Source of the DNA: DASZPL01 sp035550315
GTDB lineage: Bacteria; Actinomycetota; Actinomycetes; JAFAQI01
Reading direction: 5' to 3'
Assembly (NCBI GenBank): GCA_035550315.1
Contig: DASZPL010000100.1
Location: 1-6,401, forward strand
Length of the DNA stretch: 6,401 nucleotides
The notes beneath the pieces were generated by a model. That model was not told the DNA's origin. It saw only the letters and a list, made by a program, of their open reading frames with translations, and did not search any database. The translations under genes and the position numbers were made by a program. Shown here one piece after another: positions 1-6,401 of this stretch. Positions within the stretch are counted from its first letter, which is position 1. Each line of letters begins with the position of its first letter.

Positions 1-450
1 GCCGGTGTGGATGCCGGGCGCGAGATGGCCCTCGGTGAAGTGGTGACACAGGTTGAACTGCCCGCGCTCGCAGGCCGGGCACGGCGGGCTGATGCCGCGC
101 GGTCCGCAGGACAGCCACGGGTTGAGCACGACCCGTTCGCCGGTACGCCGGCCGGACTCCGGCCCGGCCTCGACGATCTCGCCGACCACCTCGTGGCCGA
201 GCACCTGCGGGAAGCTGATCAGCGCGGTCATCGGCGAGTCGCCGTCGCCTTCGAGGAACACCTGCTTGGAGTCCGAGCCGCAGATGCCGCACAGCGCCGT
301 ACGGATCAGCACCCAGTCCGGCGCGGGCAATGTGGGATCGGGCAGGTCGCGCAGCGCCATCGGGGCGGTCGCCAGCTTGCGTGCTCGCTCGGAGGCGCCG
401 TCGGGGACGGCGTCCGGCTCGGCGGCGGCGCCGAACAGCAGACCCTTCAT
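1..450 (-). CDS. Zinc-dependent alcohol dehydrogenase (MDR superfamily), N-terminal 150 residues; 3' end outside window
   Basis: The frame is open from an ATG at 448-450 to the window edge and encodes the GroES-like catalytic domain of a medium-chain zinc dehydrogenase. Visible motifs are CGICGSD at residues 54-60 (C57 is the likely catalytic-zinc ligand), GHEVVGEIVE starting at residue 85 (H86 and E87), and the structural-zinc lobe C115, C124, C127, C135. The last three of these keep the family spacing C-x2-C-x7-C, but the first cysteine sits eight residues before the second instead of two. The N-terminus is about 15 residues longer than usual before the CGICGSD motif. The Rossmann NAD(P) domain would lie beyond position 1. 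The start overlaps the upstream GMC gene stop as ATGA, which points to translational coupling, so it probably works in the same pathway. The family oxidises alcohols or polyols to carbonyls with NAD(P); the substrate is not inferable. Family assignment is firm. Confidence 0.92.
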   Translation of the reverse strand, partial: MKGLLFGAAAEPDAVPDGASERARKLATAPMALRDLPDPTLPAPDWVLIRTALCGICGSDSKQVFLEGDGDSPMTALISFPQVLGHEVVGEIVEAGPESGRRTGERVVLNPWLSCGPRGISPPCPACERGQFNLCHHFTEGHLAPGIHTG

Positions 451-2216
451 CCGAGCCGCCCGCCCTCGGTGGCCGGCTCGGCCATCAAGTGACGGTGGCC
501 GTGGCCGAACAGCTTGGTCGCGTTGCGCAGGGCCGTCGCCATGATGGTCAGGGTCGGATTCTGCGCGCCGCTGCTCGGAAACACCGAGCCGTCGGCGACG
601 AACACGTTGTCCAGACCGCGCACCATGCCGTGCCCGTCGGTCACCGAGGTCCTCGAGTCCTTGCCCATCCGCATCCCGCCCATGATGTGCGCGCCGTGGG
701 GAATCGCGGCGCCGCCGATCAGGCCGTCGCTGACCGACTCGCCGACCGCCGCGCTGACGGCGGTGCCGGAGCCGGCCAACTTGAGTGCCGCCGTCATCAG
801 CGGCGCGTAGAACGCGACCGCAACGTTCTCGTGCTTGCCGCGCGAGTAGGTGATCCGGGGGACCGGCACGCCACGGAAGTCGCGGACCTTGCGGTCGAGG
901 TCGACCCGGTTGGTGGCATACGGCAGGTCTTCGCCGACCAGCGAGATCCCGGCCAGCCGGTCGCGCAGCAGGCTGGCGCGCATCAGCGTCTTGAACGCGG
1001 TGCCGAACGGCCGCACCAATCCAACCGGGTCCAGGGAGTGCACCAGTCCCAGCACTTCCTGGTAGATCTGCGCCTCGGCGATCGGCTCCTGGCTGCCGCC
1101 GAGCTCCATGATCCCGCCGCGGATGTAGGGCAGGCCGCGCGCCTTCGCGAACAACCGCGCGCCGGGGTAGTCGGGGTCGGCGAAGTCTTCGCAGCACTGC
1201 GTCGTCGACCTGCCGCGGTAGGCGTGCATCCGGCGGTCGACGAAGATCCCGAAGCCGTCGATGAAGTTGTGGAACATCAGGTCGCGGCCGATCCGGTCAT
1301 GCGGGTCGGGCAGGTGAGAGAGGTGTGCCAGCCGGCAGGTCTCGATCGCGGAGGCGGCGAGGACGACGAGCTTGCCGTGCTCCACCCGTCGGTGACCATG
1401 CGGCGTGACCAGCTGGACCCCGGTCGCGCGCCGGCCGTGCAGCAGCACGCGTTCGACGAACGTGTCCGGCCGGATCTCGACCCGGCCGGTGTCGAGCGCG
1501 TGGCGCATCACCGCCAGCGCGCCGATCCGCGCGTTGATCGGGCAGCCGTAGTTGCTGCACATGCCGCAGTTGTTGCAGCCGGGCCGGCCATCGTGGTGGC
1601 CGGAGTTGATCGCCATCGGGAAGGCGTACGGGTGCAACCCGAGCCGCTGGCAGCCTTCGGCGACCGCCTTCGACGAGTACTGCTGCGGGCCCGGCGGCAT
1701 CACGAAGCCGCGCTTGCCGGGCGCGTGCTTGAGCGTCGGCGCGTCCGGCAGGTCGGCCTGCGAGCCGGCGACCCCCAGCAACCGCTCGACGGTCCGGTAG
1801 TGCGGCTCGATCTCGGCGTAGTCGAACGGCCAGTCCTCGACGTCGGTGTCCGGGTAGGGGCCGAGCATCGAGCGCTTGGCGAAGTCGATGTCCCAGAACC
1901 GGGGCGTCTTCGCGTCCCAGTGCACCGTGCCCCCGCCGACGCAGGAGGCGAGCGGGTTGACGGCGCCGACGGCTTCTGCGGCACCGGCCTTCGCGCGGAA
2001 GACGCGCGGCTCGGAGATTGGGTCCGGCTGGTCGAAGTTGCGCAGGAACTTCAGCTCGTCGTTTGAGAACATGGTGTGCGGGTCGCCGTCGCCGACGTGG
2101 TCGATGTAGCGCGGGCCCTTCTCGAGCACGAGCACGTCCCACCCGTTGTGCGTTAGCACCAGTGCGGCAATCGACGCGCCGGCGCCGCTGCCGACGACGA
2201 TCGCGCGATCAGCCAC
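447..2216 (-). CDS. GMC family FAD-dependent oxidoreductase (gluconate/glucose dehydrogenase large-subunit type)
   Basis: A 589-residue flavoprotein. The N-terminal Rossmann motif VVGSGAGAS (residues 7-15) binds the ADP part of FAD, followed by the GMC segment GGGTVHW at 94-100. The C-terminal GMC domain has HIMGGMRMG from H510, DGSVFP from D542 and NPTLTI from N553; H510 and N553 are the expected catalytic pair. A cysteine cluster, C214-x2-C217-x2-C220-x4-C225, lies between the FAD and substrate domains, where some bacterial FAD glucose and fructose dehydrogenases bind an iron-sulfur cluster. Further cysteines are C92, C189, C294, C341 and C342. The GTG start at 2214-2216 is chosen because the FAD motif begins at once; a GGGTGG purine stretch precedes it. 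It overlaps the upstream subunit-3 gene by 8 bp. It has no signal peptide, so any export would be with that partner. It probably passes electrons to a quinone or other acceptor; the substrate (sugar, polyol, sterol or other alcohol) is unknown. Confidence 0.93.
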   Translation of the reverse strand: MADRAIVVGSGAGASIAALVLTHNGWDVLVLEKGPRYIDHVGDGDPHTMFSNDELKFLRNFDQPDPISEPRVFRAKAGAAEAVGAVNPLASCVGGGTVHWDAKTPRFWDIDFAKRSMLGPYPDTDVEDWPFDYAEIEPHYRTVERLLGVAGSQADLPDAPTLKHAPGKRGFVMPPGPQQYSSKAVAEGCQRLGLHPYAFPMAINSGHHDGRPGCNNCGMCSNYGCPINARIGALAVMRHALDTGRVEIRPDTFVERVLLHGRRATGVQLVTPHGHRRVEHGKLVVLAASAIETCRLAHLSHLPDPHDRIGRDLMFHNFIDGFGIFVDRRMHAYRGRSTTQCCEDFADPDYPGARLFAKARGLPYIRGGIMELGGSQEPIAEAQIYQEVLGLVHSLDPVGLVRPFGTAFKTLMRASLLRDRLAGISLVGEDLPYATNRVDLDRKVRDFRGVPVPRITYSRGKHENVAVAFYAPLMTAALKLAGSGTAVSAAVGESVSDGLIGGAAIPHGAHIMGGMRMGKDSRTSVTDGHGMVRGLDNVFVADGSVFPSSGAQNPTLTIMATALRNATKLFGHGHRHLMAEPATEGGRLG

Positions 2217-2997
2217 GCGGCCACCCGCGGGCAGCCATCCGCTGTGCGGCGTCGGGCAGCAGGTCGAGCACCCGCGCGACGATGCCGCTGACCAGTACGA
2301 CGTCGGCGCCGTCGTTTCGCTCCACCTCGTCGGGGGTGTAGCCGCGCGGTTGGGTGTCGCCCGGCCACGAGATCGAGTGCCAGCCGACCAGGTTGCGGTT
2401 CCCGCCGTACTCCGGCACGGAGTACATGCCTTCGATGGTGTGTCCGAAGATCAGGTCGCGGACGTCGTCCAGCTTGGTGAGCGCGTTGTCCTGCTCGAGC
2501 GCCGACGCGGTGGCGAAGTTCTTCGTCGAGACGGCCGCGTCGAGGCTCTTGACTGCAGCGGCGTACTGCCGGCGCAGCAGCTTGATCCGGCGATGCCAGG
2601 CGTCGCGCTGGCGTGGCGCGAGCTTGACGAACCGTTTCATGTAGTCGTGCTTGCCGCCGTGCCGGTTGCTCCACGGCCCGCCGGCGAAGATCCGCGGTCG
2701 GGCGAAGTCGAACGCCGAGAGCATGGTGTCGATGTAGCGGACAACGTCGGCCTCGGTGGCGCCGGGGCTGCCCAGCAGCGCCTCGACCGGGTCATCGTGC
2801 GGGCCAGGCACCAGGCGGGCCGCCGCGGCTTTCACGACGGCGGCCTGATGCGCGTCGAAGAACCGGTAGCCGGCGCCATGTGCCGCGCGCGCCTTGCTCT
2901 CCGCCAGGATCGACGGCGCGAGCGAGGCGACCGGCGCCAGGCCGATCGCGGCCACCACCGTGCGTCGGGTCGGTTCGCGGCGGGCGAACTCGTCCAC
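2209..2997 (-). CDS. Gluconate 2-dehydrogenase subunit 3 family protein with probable Tat signal
   Basis: A 262-residue small subunit of a GMC-type membrane or periplasmic dehydrogenase. The N-terminus has TRRTVV at 10-15, fitting the twin-arginine pattern (S/T)RRx, followed by a moderately hydrophobic stretch to about residue 32 and an Ala-rich possible cleavage region. The signature is in the C-terminal half: FGHTIEGMYSVPEYGGNR from F184, then NLVGW, WPGDTQPRGYT at 211-221. This is very characteristic of the family. Known relatives (gamma subunits of FAD glucose, fructose and gluconate dehydrogenases) assist folding or export of the flavin subunit, which has no signal of its own; that role is inferred here. 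The start is GTG at 2995-2997, supported by a CGGAGG Shine-Dalgarno (CCTCC at 3006-3010 on plus) with 8-nt spacing. It is the first gene of the dehydrogenase operon, and its stop overlaps the GMC start. Confidence 0.93.
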   Translation of the reverse strand: MDEFARREPTRRTVVAAIGLAPVASLAPSILAESKARAAHGAGYRFFDAHQAAVVKAAAARLVPGPHDDPVEALLGSPGATEADVVRYIDTMLSAFDFARPRIFAGGPWSNRHGGKHDYMKRFVKLAPRQRDAWHRRIKLLRRQYAAAVKSLDAAVSTKNFATASALEQDNALTKLDDVRDLIFGHTIEGMYSVPEYGGNRNLVGWHSISWPGDTQPRGYTPDEVERNDGADVVLVSGIVARVLDLLPDAAQRMAARGWPRG

Positions 2998-3069
2998 GGT
3001 TGGTGCCTCCGACCGAGCAGTTTGCTGACAGGCGCGTCAGTGACGATACGGCCGGGCCAACCTACGTCG
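2998..3069 (-). promoter_or_regulatory. Promoter/operator region of the dehydrogenase operon
   Basis: The 72-bp gap between the thioesterase stop and the subunit-3 start holds, in transcription order, a TATCGT -10 candidate (3043-3048), an imperfect palindrome (3025-3040) and a strong Shine-Dalgarno (3006-3010). A good -35 is not visible, so the promoter itself is inferred. A start site about 7 nt after the -10 would fall inside the palindrome, the arrangement expected of a repressor operator. Read-through from gltA and the thioesterase gene is the alternative. Confidence 0.45.
3025..3040. promoter_or_regulatory. Inverted repeat CTGAC-N6-GTCAG, possible TetR-like operator
   Basis: On the plus strand CTGACAGGCGCGTCAG has perfect 5-bp arms around a 6-bp centre, with one further matching pair in the centre (6 of 8 half-site positions). 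The size and TGAC/GTCA core resemble dimeric TetR/GntR-type operators common in actinobacteria. The regulator is not in this window, so the assignment to a family is inference. Position just before the operon start is the main support. Confidence 0.4.
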
Positions 3070-3081
3070 CTACCGACGTGG
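3062..3081 (-). terminator. Small hairpin spanning the thioesterase stop codon
   Basis: ACGTCG at 3064-3069 pairs perfectly with CGACGT at 3074-3079 around a 4-nt loop, and a G-U and a G-C pair can extend the stem. The hairpin includes the thioesterase TAG stop. There is no U-run after it, so it is at best a weak or processing-type 3' end between the gltA-thioesterase unit and the dehydrogenase operon. Confidence 0.25.
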
Positions 3082-3525
3082 CGGATCGGTGTGGCGACGG
3101 ATCTGGTAGGTGCCGCGCGTCGTCGCTACCACCACGCCGGCGTCGTCGGTGAGCTCGGCTTCGAGCACGAAGTCCGCCTTGCCCGCCTCGTCGGCGCGGT
3201 TGATCACGTCGTCGATGGTGTCGGCCGGCAGCGTCGCCCGGGCACGCACCGTGGTCATCGCCGGCCGGCGGAACGTAATCGCCAGGTCTTTCACGATCGG
3301 GTAGTAGACGCTCGTGTCGAACGTCGAGATCGCGATCGCGCCGCCCAGCAGCTCGGCGACGGTGAACAGCGCGCCGGCGTACATCGTGCCGACGTGGTTG
3401 CCGTTGCCCGCCATCGGAATCTCGGCCTCGGCGTGACCCCGGCTGGACTCGACCAGCCGGATTCCCATGCCGTGCGCCAGCGGGATGCTGGACTCGAGGT
3501 GGCGGTTGTACTCCTCCGGCGTCAT
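3070..3525 (-). CDS. Hotdog-fold thioesterase, YiiD C-terminal-like family
   Basis: A 151-residue single-domain hotdog protein. The N-terminal helix ends in IPLAHGMGIRLVES (14-27), followed by an acidic beta strand (AEAEIPM) and the family core N43-H-V-G-T-M-Y-A-G-A-L-F, then the central helix carrying AELLGG with E58 as a candidate catalytic residue. The strands KDLAITFRRPA and the C-terminal VVATTRGTYQIRR complete the fold. The pattern (IPL..MGI, NHxGTMxAGAL) fits the YiiD C-terminal and related DUF4442/PaaI-like thioesterases, which hydrolyse acyl-CoA or acyl-carrier thioesters; the substrate is not predictable. It starts at ATG 3523-3525, 14 bp after the citrate synthase stop, so it is probably co-transcribed with gltA. 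The ribosome binding site in that gap is weak (CAGG), suggesting dependence on upstream translation. The length is normal for the family. Confidence 0.85.
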   Translation of the reverse strand: MTPEEYNRHLESSIPLAHGMGIRLVESSRGHAEAEIPMAGNGNHVGTMYAGALFTVAELLGGAIAISTFDTSVYYPIVKDLAITFRRPAMTTVRARATLPADTIDDVINRADEAGKADFVLEAELTDDAGVVVATTRGTYQIRRHTDPPRR

Positions 3526-3539
3526 GGCCTGAGTCGTGC

Positions 3540-4823
<1,284 letters not shown>

Positions 4824-4878
4824 GGATTGAGCCTTCCGGTCGGTGCGTCCGGCGGGATCGCCACCGGGTCGCTTGCCT

Positions 4879-4900
4879 GCCCCGCGGCGGTTGTCGGGGC
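4879..4900 (-). promoter_or_regulatory. Stem-loop in gltA leader
   Basis: GCCCCG at 4879-4884 pairs perfectly with CGGGGC at 4895-4900 around a 10-nt loop. If transcription starts from the TATCGT candidate at 4909-4914, this hairpin forms the very 5' end of the gltA mRNA, where such structures can stabilise a transcript or tune translation. It is about 55 nt from the start codon and does not cover the Shine-Dalgarno. Random hairpins are frequent in GC-rich DNA. Confidence 0.3.
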
Positions 4901-4908
4901 GCTCCGGA

Positions 4909-4914
4909 ACGATA
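4909..4914 (-). promoter_or_regulatory. Candidate -10 element of gltA promoter (TATCGT)
   Basis: TATCGT on the minus strand fits the actinobacterial TAnnnT -10 pattern and lies about 85 nt before the gltA ATG. No convincing -35 is found 16-18 nt upstream (CAAACC or AAACCG only). The same hexamer occurs before the dehydrogenase operon at 3043-3048. Confidence 0.3.
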
Positions 4915-5017
4915 GCGAGATCCCAGCCTCTCGGTTTGTGACGGGTTAGCCGCGGGCCGGCTTCGCGGACATGCACACTTCGTCTACAAGCTGCGTCGCC
5001 GGGCGGCTCGCATGGTC

Positions 5018-5037
5018 GCCGGGCCCGGCTTCGCCCG
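5018..5037 (-). terminator. GC-rich hairpin after the secreted-protein gene, possible terminator
   Basis: A 12-bp perfect palindrome GCCGGGCCCGGC lies at 5018-5029. An alternative stem pairs CGGGC at 5020-5024 with GCCCG at 5033-5037 around an 8-nt loop. It starts about 30 nt beyond the stop of the secreted-protein gene. No U-run follows, as is common for actinobacterial terminators, so assignment rests on position and stem strength. A second CCGCG/CGCGG stem lies at 4950-4968. Confidence 0.3.
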
Positions 5038-5066
5038 TGGAGTTGGCCGGGATCCTCGCGCTCGGC

Positions 5067-6140
5067 TCAGTGCGCTCGGTGCAGTCGGTGGAGCCGGACG
5101 GTCGGTAGCCGGGTGTTCTTGCCGGTCGTGACATGCACGTCGGCGGCGGACTTGAAGGTCTTGGATCCGTCGAACCACACATCTTGATAGCCGTACGGCG
5201 CTCCGGTGAACGCGACCCGGTAGTTGCCGGTTGTCAGTTGGGGCAGGTGGTACACCCCGTTGCCGCCGACCCAGTAGTCGGGCGTCACCATCCTCCCGCG
5301 GGCGTTGTAGGCGACGACGTAGAAGTCGCTCGAGTTCAGCGGCTTGCCGGTCTTCGCGTCAACCACCTTGCCGACGATCTGGCCGGAGCGCGCCATGCGG
5401 GCGTTAATGCCACCCAGGGTCTTGCCGATTGTGACGTGCAGCCGCTTGGCCTGGCTCTTGTGACGGGCCCCGCGGTACCACTGCGGGAAGTACGGCCCAT
5501 TCAGGTGGCCGTTGTCGTAGTAGACGACGTACGTGCCGGTGGGTAGGCCGGCCAACGCGTAGCGGCCGTGGTGGAAAACATTCGAACAGTCGGCGGACAT
5601 CAGCCCCTTGTCATAGGCGACCGGGACGGCGATGGGCTTGACCGCTTTCGCATAGAAGCACGACTCTGCCTTCGCGCCGAGCGGACGCCCGGTGCGCGCG
5701 TCGGTGGCCTTGCCGGCGATCGTTCCGCCAAGCTGCAGCGCCGCATCGATCCCGCTCGTTTCGGTCCCGGCTGTGACGCTGACCGGCGTCGCGGTGGATC
5801 GGTCGGCACCGCCGCCGTACCAGGAGGGGGCGTAATTTCCCGCTCTCGGCAGGCCGGTGAACGTTGTGAACCCAACGTCGTACACACCGGGAGCGAGCGC
5901 CTCGAGGTGGTAGGAGCCGTTGTGCGGCCTGCAGTCGGTTGCCTTCACCTTGCCGTCGATCGCTGCGACCGCACAGAACTTCCCGATCGGTGCGCCGGTG
6001 TCGGCCGCGGTGACGGTGCCCGTGATGCGGCCGTTGGTCGCGGAGGCTGACCCGGACGCCGACGCGATCGGCGCGGTTGCGGCAACCGCCAGACTGGCGA
6101 GTGGCAGGATGGCAATGCCGAGCCGATGATGGCGGATCAT
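5067..6140 (-). CDS. Secreted protein of three tandem carboxypeptidase-regulatory-like (beta-sandwich) repeats
   Basis: A 357-residue predicted exported protein of unknown function. Residues 1-28 form a Sec signal peptide: RHHR, a hydrophobic core to about residue 25, and an ASA cleavage site near 26-28. The rest is three repeats of about 100 residues beginning near 38, 139 and 254. Each opens with GxIxGxxxDAxTGxPL or a close variant, then has a G-x-Y-x-L/A..L..G-x-Y-V core, a WYGG, WYRG or WFDG turn (107, 221, 322), and ends in VTAG, VTIG or VTTG. These fit the CarboxypepD_reg/Ig-like fold. Repeats 1 and 2 each carry two cysteines (C56/C70, C161/C185), possibly disulfides; repeat 3 has none. 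There is no sorting signal or C-terminal membrane anchor; the tail is His/Arg-rich (RLHRLHRAH). ATG 6138-6140 is chosen because the signal peptide starts there, a G-rich ribosome site abuts it, and a promoter lies just upstream. The frame continues upstream to 6377 but through unrelated HTH-like sequence. Confidence 0.8.
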   Translation of the reverse strand: MIRHHRLGIAILPLASLAVAATAPIASASGSASATNGRITGTVTAADTGAPIGKFCAVAAIDGKVKATDCRPHNGSYHLEALAPGVYDVGFTTFTGLPRAGNYAPSWYGGGADRSTATPVSVTAGTETSGIDAALQLGGTIAGKATDARTGRPLGAKAESCFYAKAVKPIAVPVAYDKGLMSADCSNVFHHGRYALAGLPTGTYVVYYDNGHLNGPYFPQWYRGARHKSQAKRLHVTIGKTLGGINARMARSGQIVGKVVDAKTGKPLNSSDFYVVAYNARGRMVTPDYWVGGNGVYHLPQLTTGNYRVAFTGAPYGYQDVWFDGSKTFKSAADVHVTTGKNTRLPTVRLHRLHRAH

Positions 6141-6168
6141 CAACCCCCCCAAGGTCGCTTCCGGCGCG

Positions 6169-6197
6169 ACCCTAGCCGAGCGTTTGCGTCCTATCAA
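6169..6197 (-). promoter_or_regulatory. Sigma70-like promoter of the secreted-protein gene (TTGATA-17-TAGGGT)
   Basis: On the minus strand a -35 TTGATA (6192-6197) is separated by exactly 17 bp from a -10 TAGGGT (6169-6174). The -35 matches TTGACA at five of six positions, and the -10 fits the TAnnnT pattern typical of actinobacteria. Transcription would start near 6162, leaving a leader of about 22 nt before the ATG at 6140. This is the best promoter in the window and supports the short start of the secreted protein. Confidence 0.6.
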
Positions 6198-6323
6198 CGA
6201 CGGTCGACGGTCGACGGCCGAGATCCAGTGCAACCGGGCGTCGTGGGCGAGGGCTTCTTGGCTGATGCCGGCGTGGTTGCGGCGTGCTCGGGCGCTTTCG
6301 CCGAATGTCCGGAGTGCGTCGAC
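6192..6323 (-). pseudogene. Relic of a Cro/C1 (XRE)-type helix-turn-helix coding sequence
   Basis: In the same frame as the secreted-protein gene, the translation ALRTFGESARARR, then AGISQEALAH, then LHWISAVDRRPSL reads as an XRE helix-turn-helix. Functional relatives typically have FGxxxRxxRxxxGxSQExLA, then LHxTYIS.xERGxRNPSL. Compared with that pattern about two residues are missing in the recognition helix (between LHW and IS) and about three between DR and PSL. No ATG or GTG opens the frame; only TTG at 6375-6377 is available, with an in-frame TAG at 6399-6401. After PSL the similarity stops. The downstream part is occupied by the promoter and signal peptide of the next gene. A decayed regulator is the likeliest reading; a short expressed HTH leader peptide is possible. 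Recognition is by eye, not by alignment. Confidence 0.45.
6199..6219. repeat. 7-bp tandem repeat, three copies (GACGGTC, last copy GACGGCC)
   Basis: Three head-to-tail copies of a 7-bp unit lie directly upstream of the -35 element of the secreted-protein promoter. They create two GTCGAC palindromes 7 bp apart. The repeat falls at the point where the HTH relic loses residues, so it may mark replication slippage, or it may be a binding site for an activator or repressor. Confidence 0.6.
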
Positions 6324-6401
6324 GGGAGCGCGGCCATGGCGACGCCAACCGCATTCGCCGCATGGATCTATGACCAAAGTCGATATGCCTAGAGATTGCT
6401 A

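Larger units (their letters stand above)
6141..6401. other. Upstream region without an intact gene
   Basis: These 261 bp hold the HTH relic, the 7-bp repeat and the promoter described separately. From 6324 to the window end nothing further is recognised. A plus-strand ATG at 6370-6372 opens a frame that runs to the window edge (about ten codons), but it has no ribosome binding site, so a divergent gene cannot be claimed. Confidence 0.5.

Noticed and set aside
330..2066. 578-codon open frame on the plus strand opposite the GMC gene
   Set aside because: Its translation is Arg/Ala/Val/Asp-rich with no recognisable family motif. It mirrors the high-GC codon use of the genuine minus-strand gene, which has full GMC motifs.
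1297..2142. 281-codon minus-strand frame inside the GMC gene
   Set aside because: It is an out-of-frame Arg/Ala-rich shadow of the GMC coding sequence.
4824..4976. 51-residue N-terminal extension of citrate synthase from the ATG at 4976
   Set aside because: The extension is Arg/Pro-rich, unlike the family, and the internal ATG at 4823 has a proper Shine-Dalgarno and the typical N-terminus.
6141..6377. 79-residue N-terminal extension of the secreted protein from TTG 6377
   Set aside because: It would place HTH-like sequence before a signal peptide. The promoter and ribosome site inside this stretch favour the ATG at 6140.
6370..6401. Start of a possible divergent plus-strand gene (ATG at 6370)
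   Set aside because: Only about ten codons are visible and no ribosome binding site precedes it.

Overview
The window is very GC-rich, with G or C at most third codon positions, GTG and TTG start candidates, and gene families typical of Actinomycetota. A genus cannot be assigned from the sequence alone. All six supported genes lie on the minus strand, so transcription runs from high to low coordinates. The long plus-strand open frames are antisense shadows of these genes.

In transcription order: (1) 6141-6401 is an upstream region. It holds a decayed Cro/C1-type helix-turn-helix reading frame, a 7-bp tandem repeat and a good sigma70-like promoter. (2) 5067-6140 encodes a secreted protein made of three tandem beta-sandwich (carboxypeptidase-regulatory-like) repeats of about 100 residues. 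(3) 4824-5066 is a spacer with hairpins and a weak promoter candidate. (4) 3540-4823 encodes a full-length hexameric-type citrate synthase (gltA). It is followed after 14 bp by (5) 3070-3525, a hotdog-fold YiiD C-terminal-like thioesterase. (6) 2998-3069 is a short spacer with an inverted repeat that looks like a repressor operator. (7) 1-2997 is a tightly packed three-gene operon with overlapping ends: a Tat-signal gluconate 2-dehydrogenase subunit 3-like protein, a GMC-family FAD oxidoreductase with a four-cysteine cluster, and a zinc-dependent alcohol dehydrogenase cut by the window edge.

The three-gene operon is the functional centre of interest. The small subunit carries the only export signal. 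The GMC subunit has the FAD site, the catalytic His/Asn pair and a possible iron-sulfur ligand cluster. A nominally cytosolic NAD(P)-type Zn-alcohol dehydrogenase is translationally coupled to them. No cytochrome c subunit is visible. The substrate cannot be read from the sequence. The gltA-thioesterase pair is central metabolism with a small acyl-CoA or acyl-carrier accessory enzyme. The secreted repeat protein is of unknown function, and its promoter lies inside the relic of the old regulator frame.
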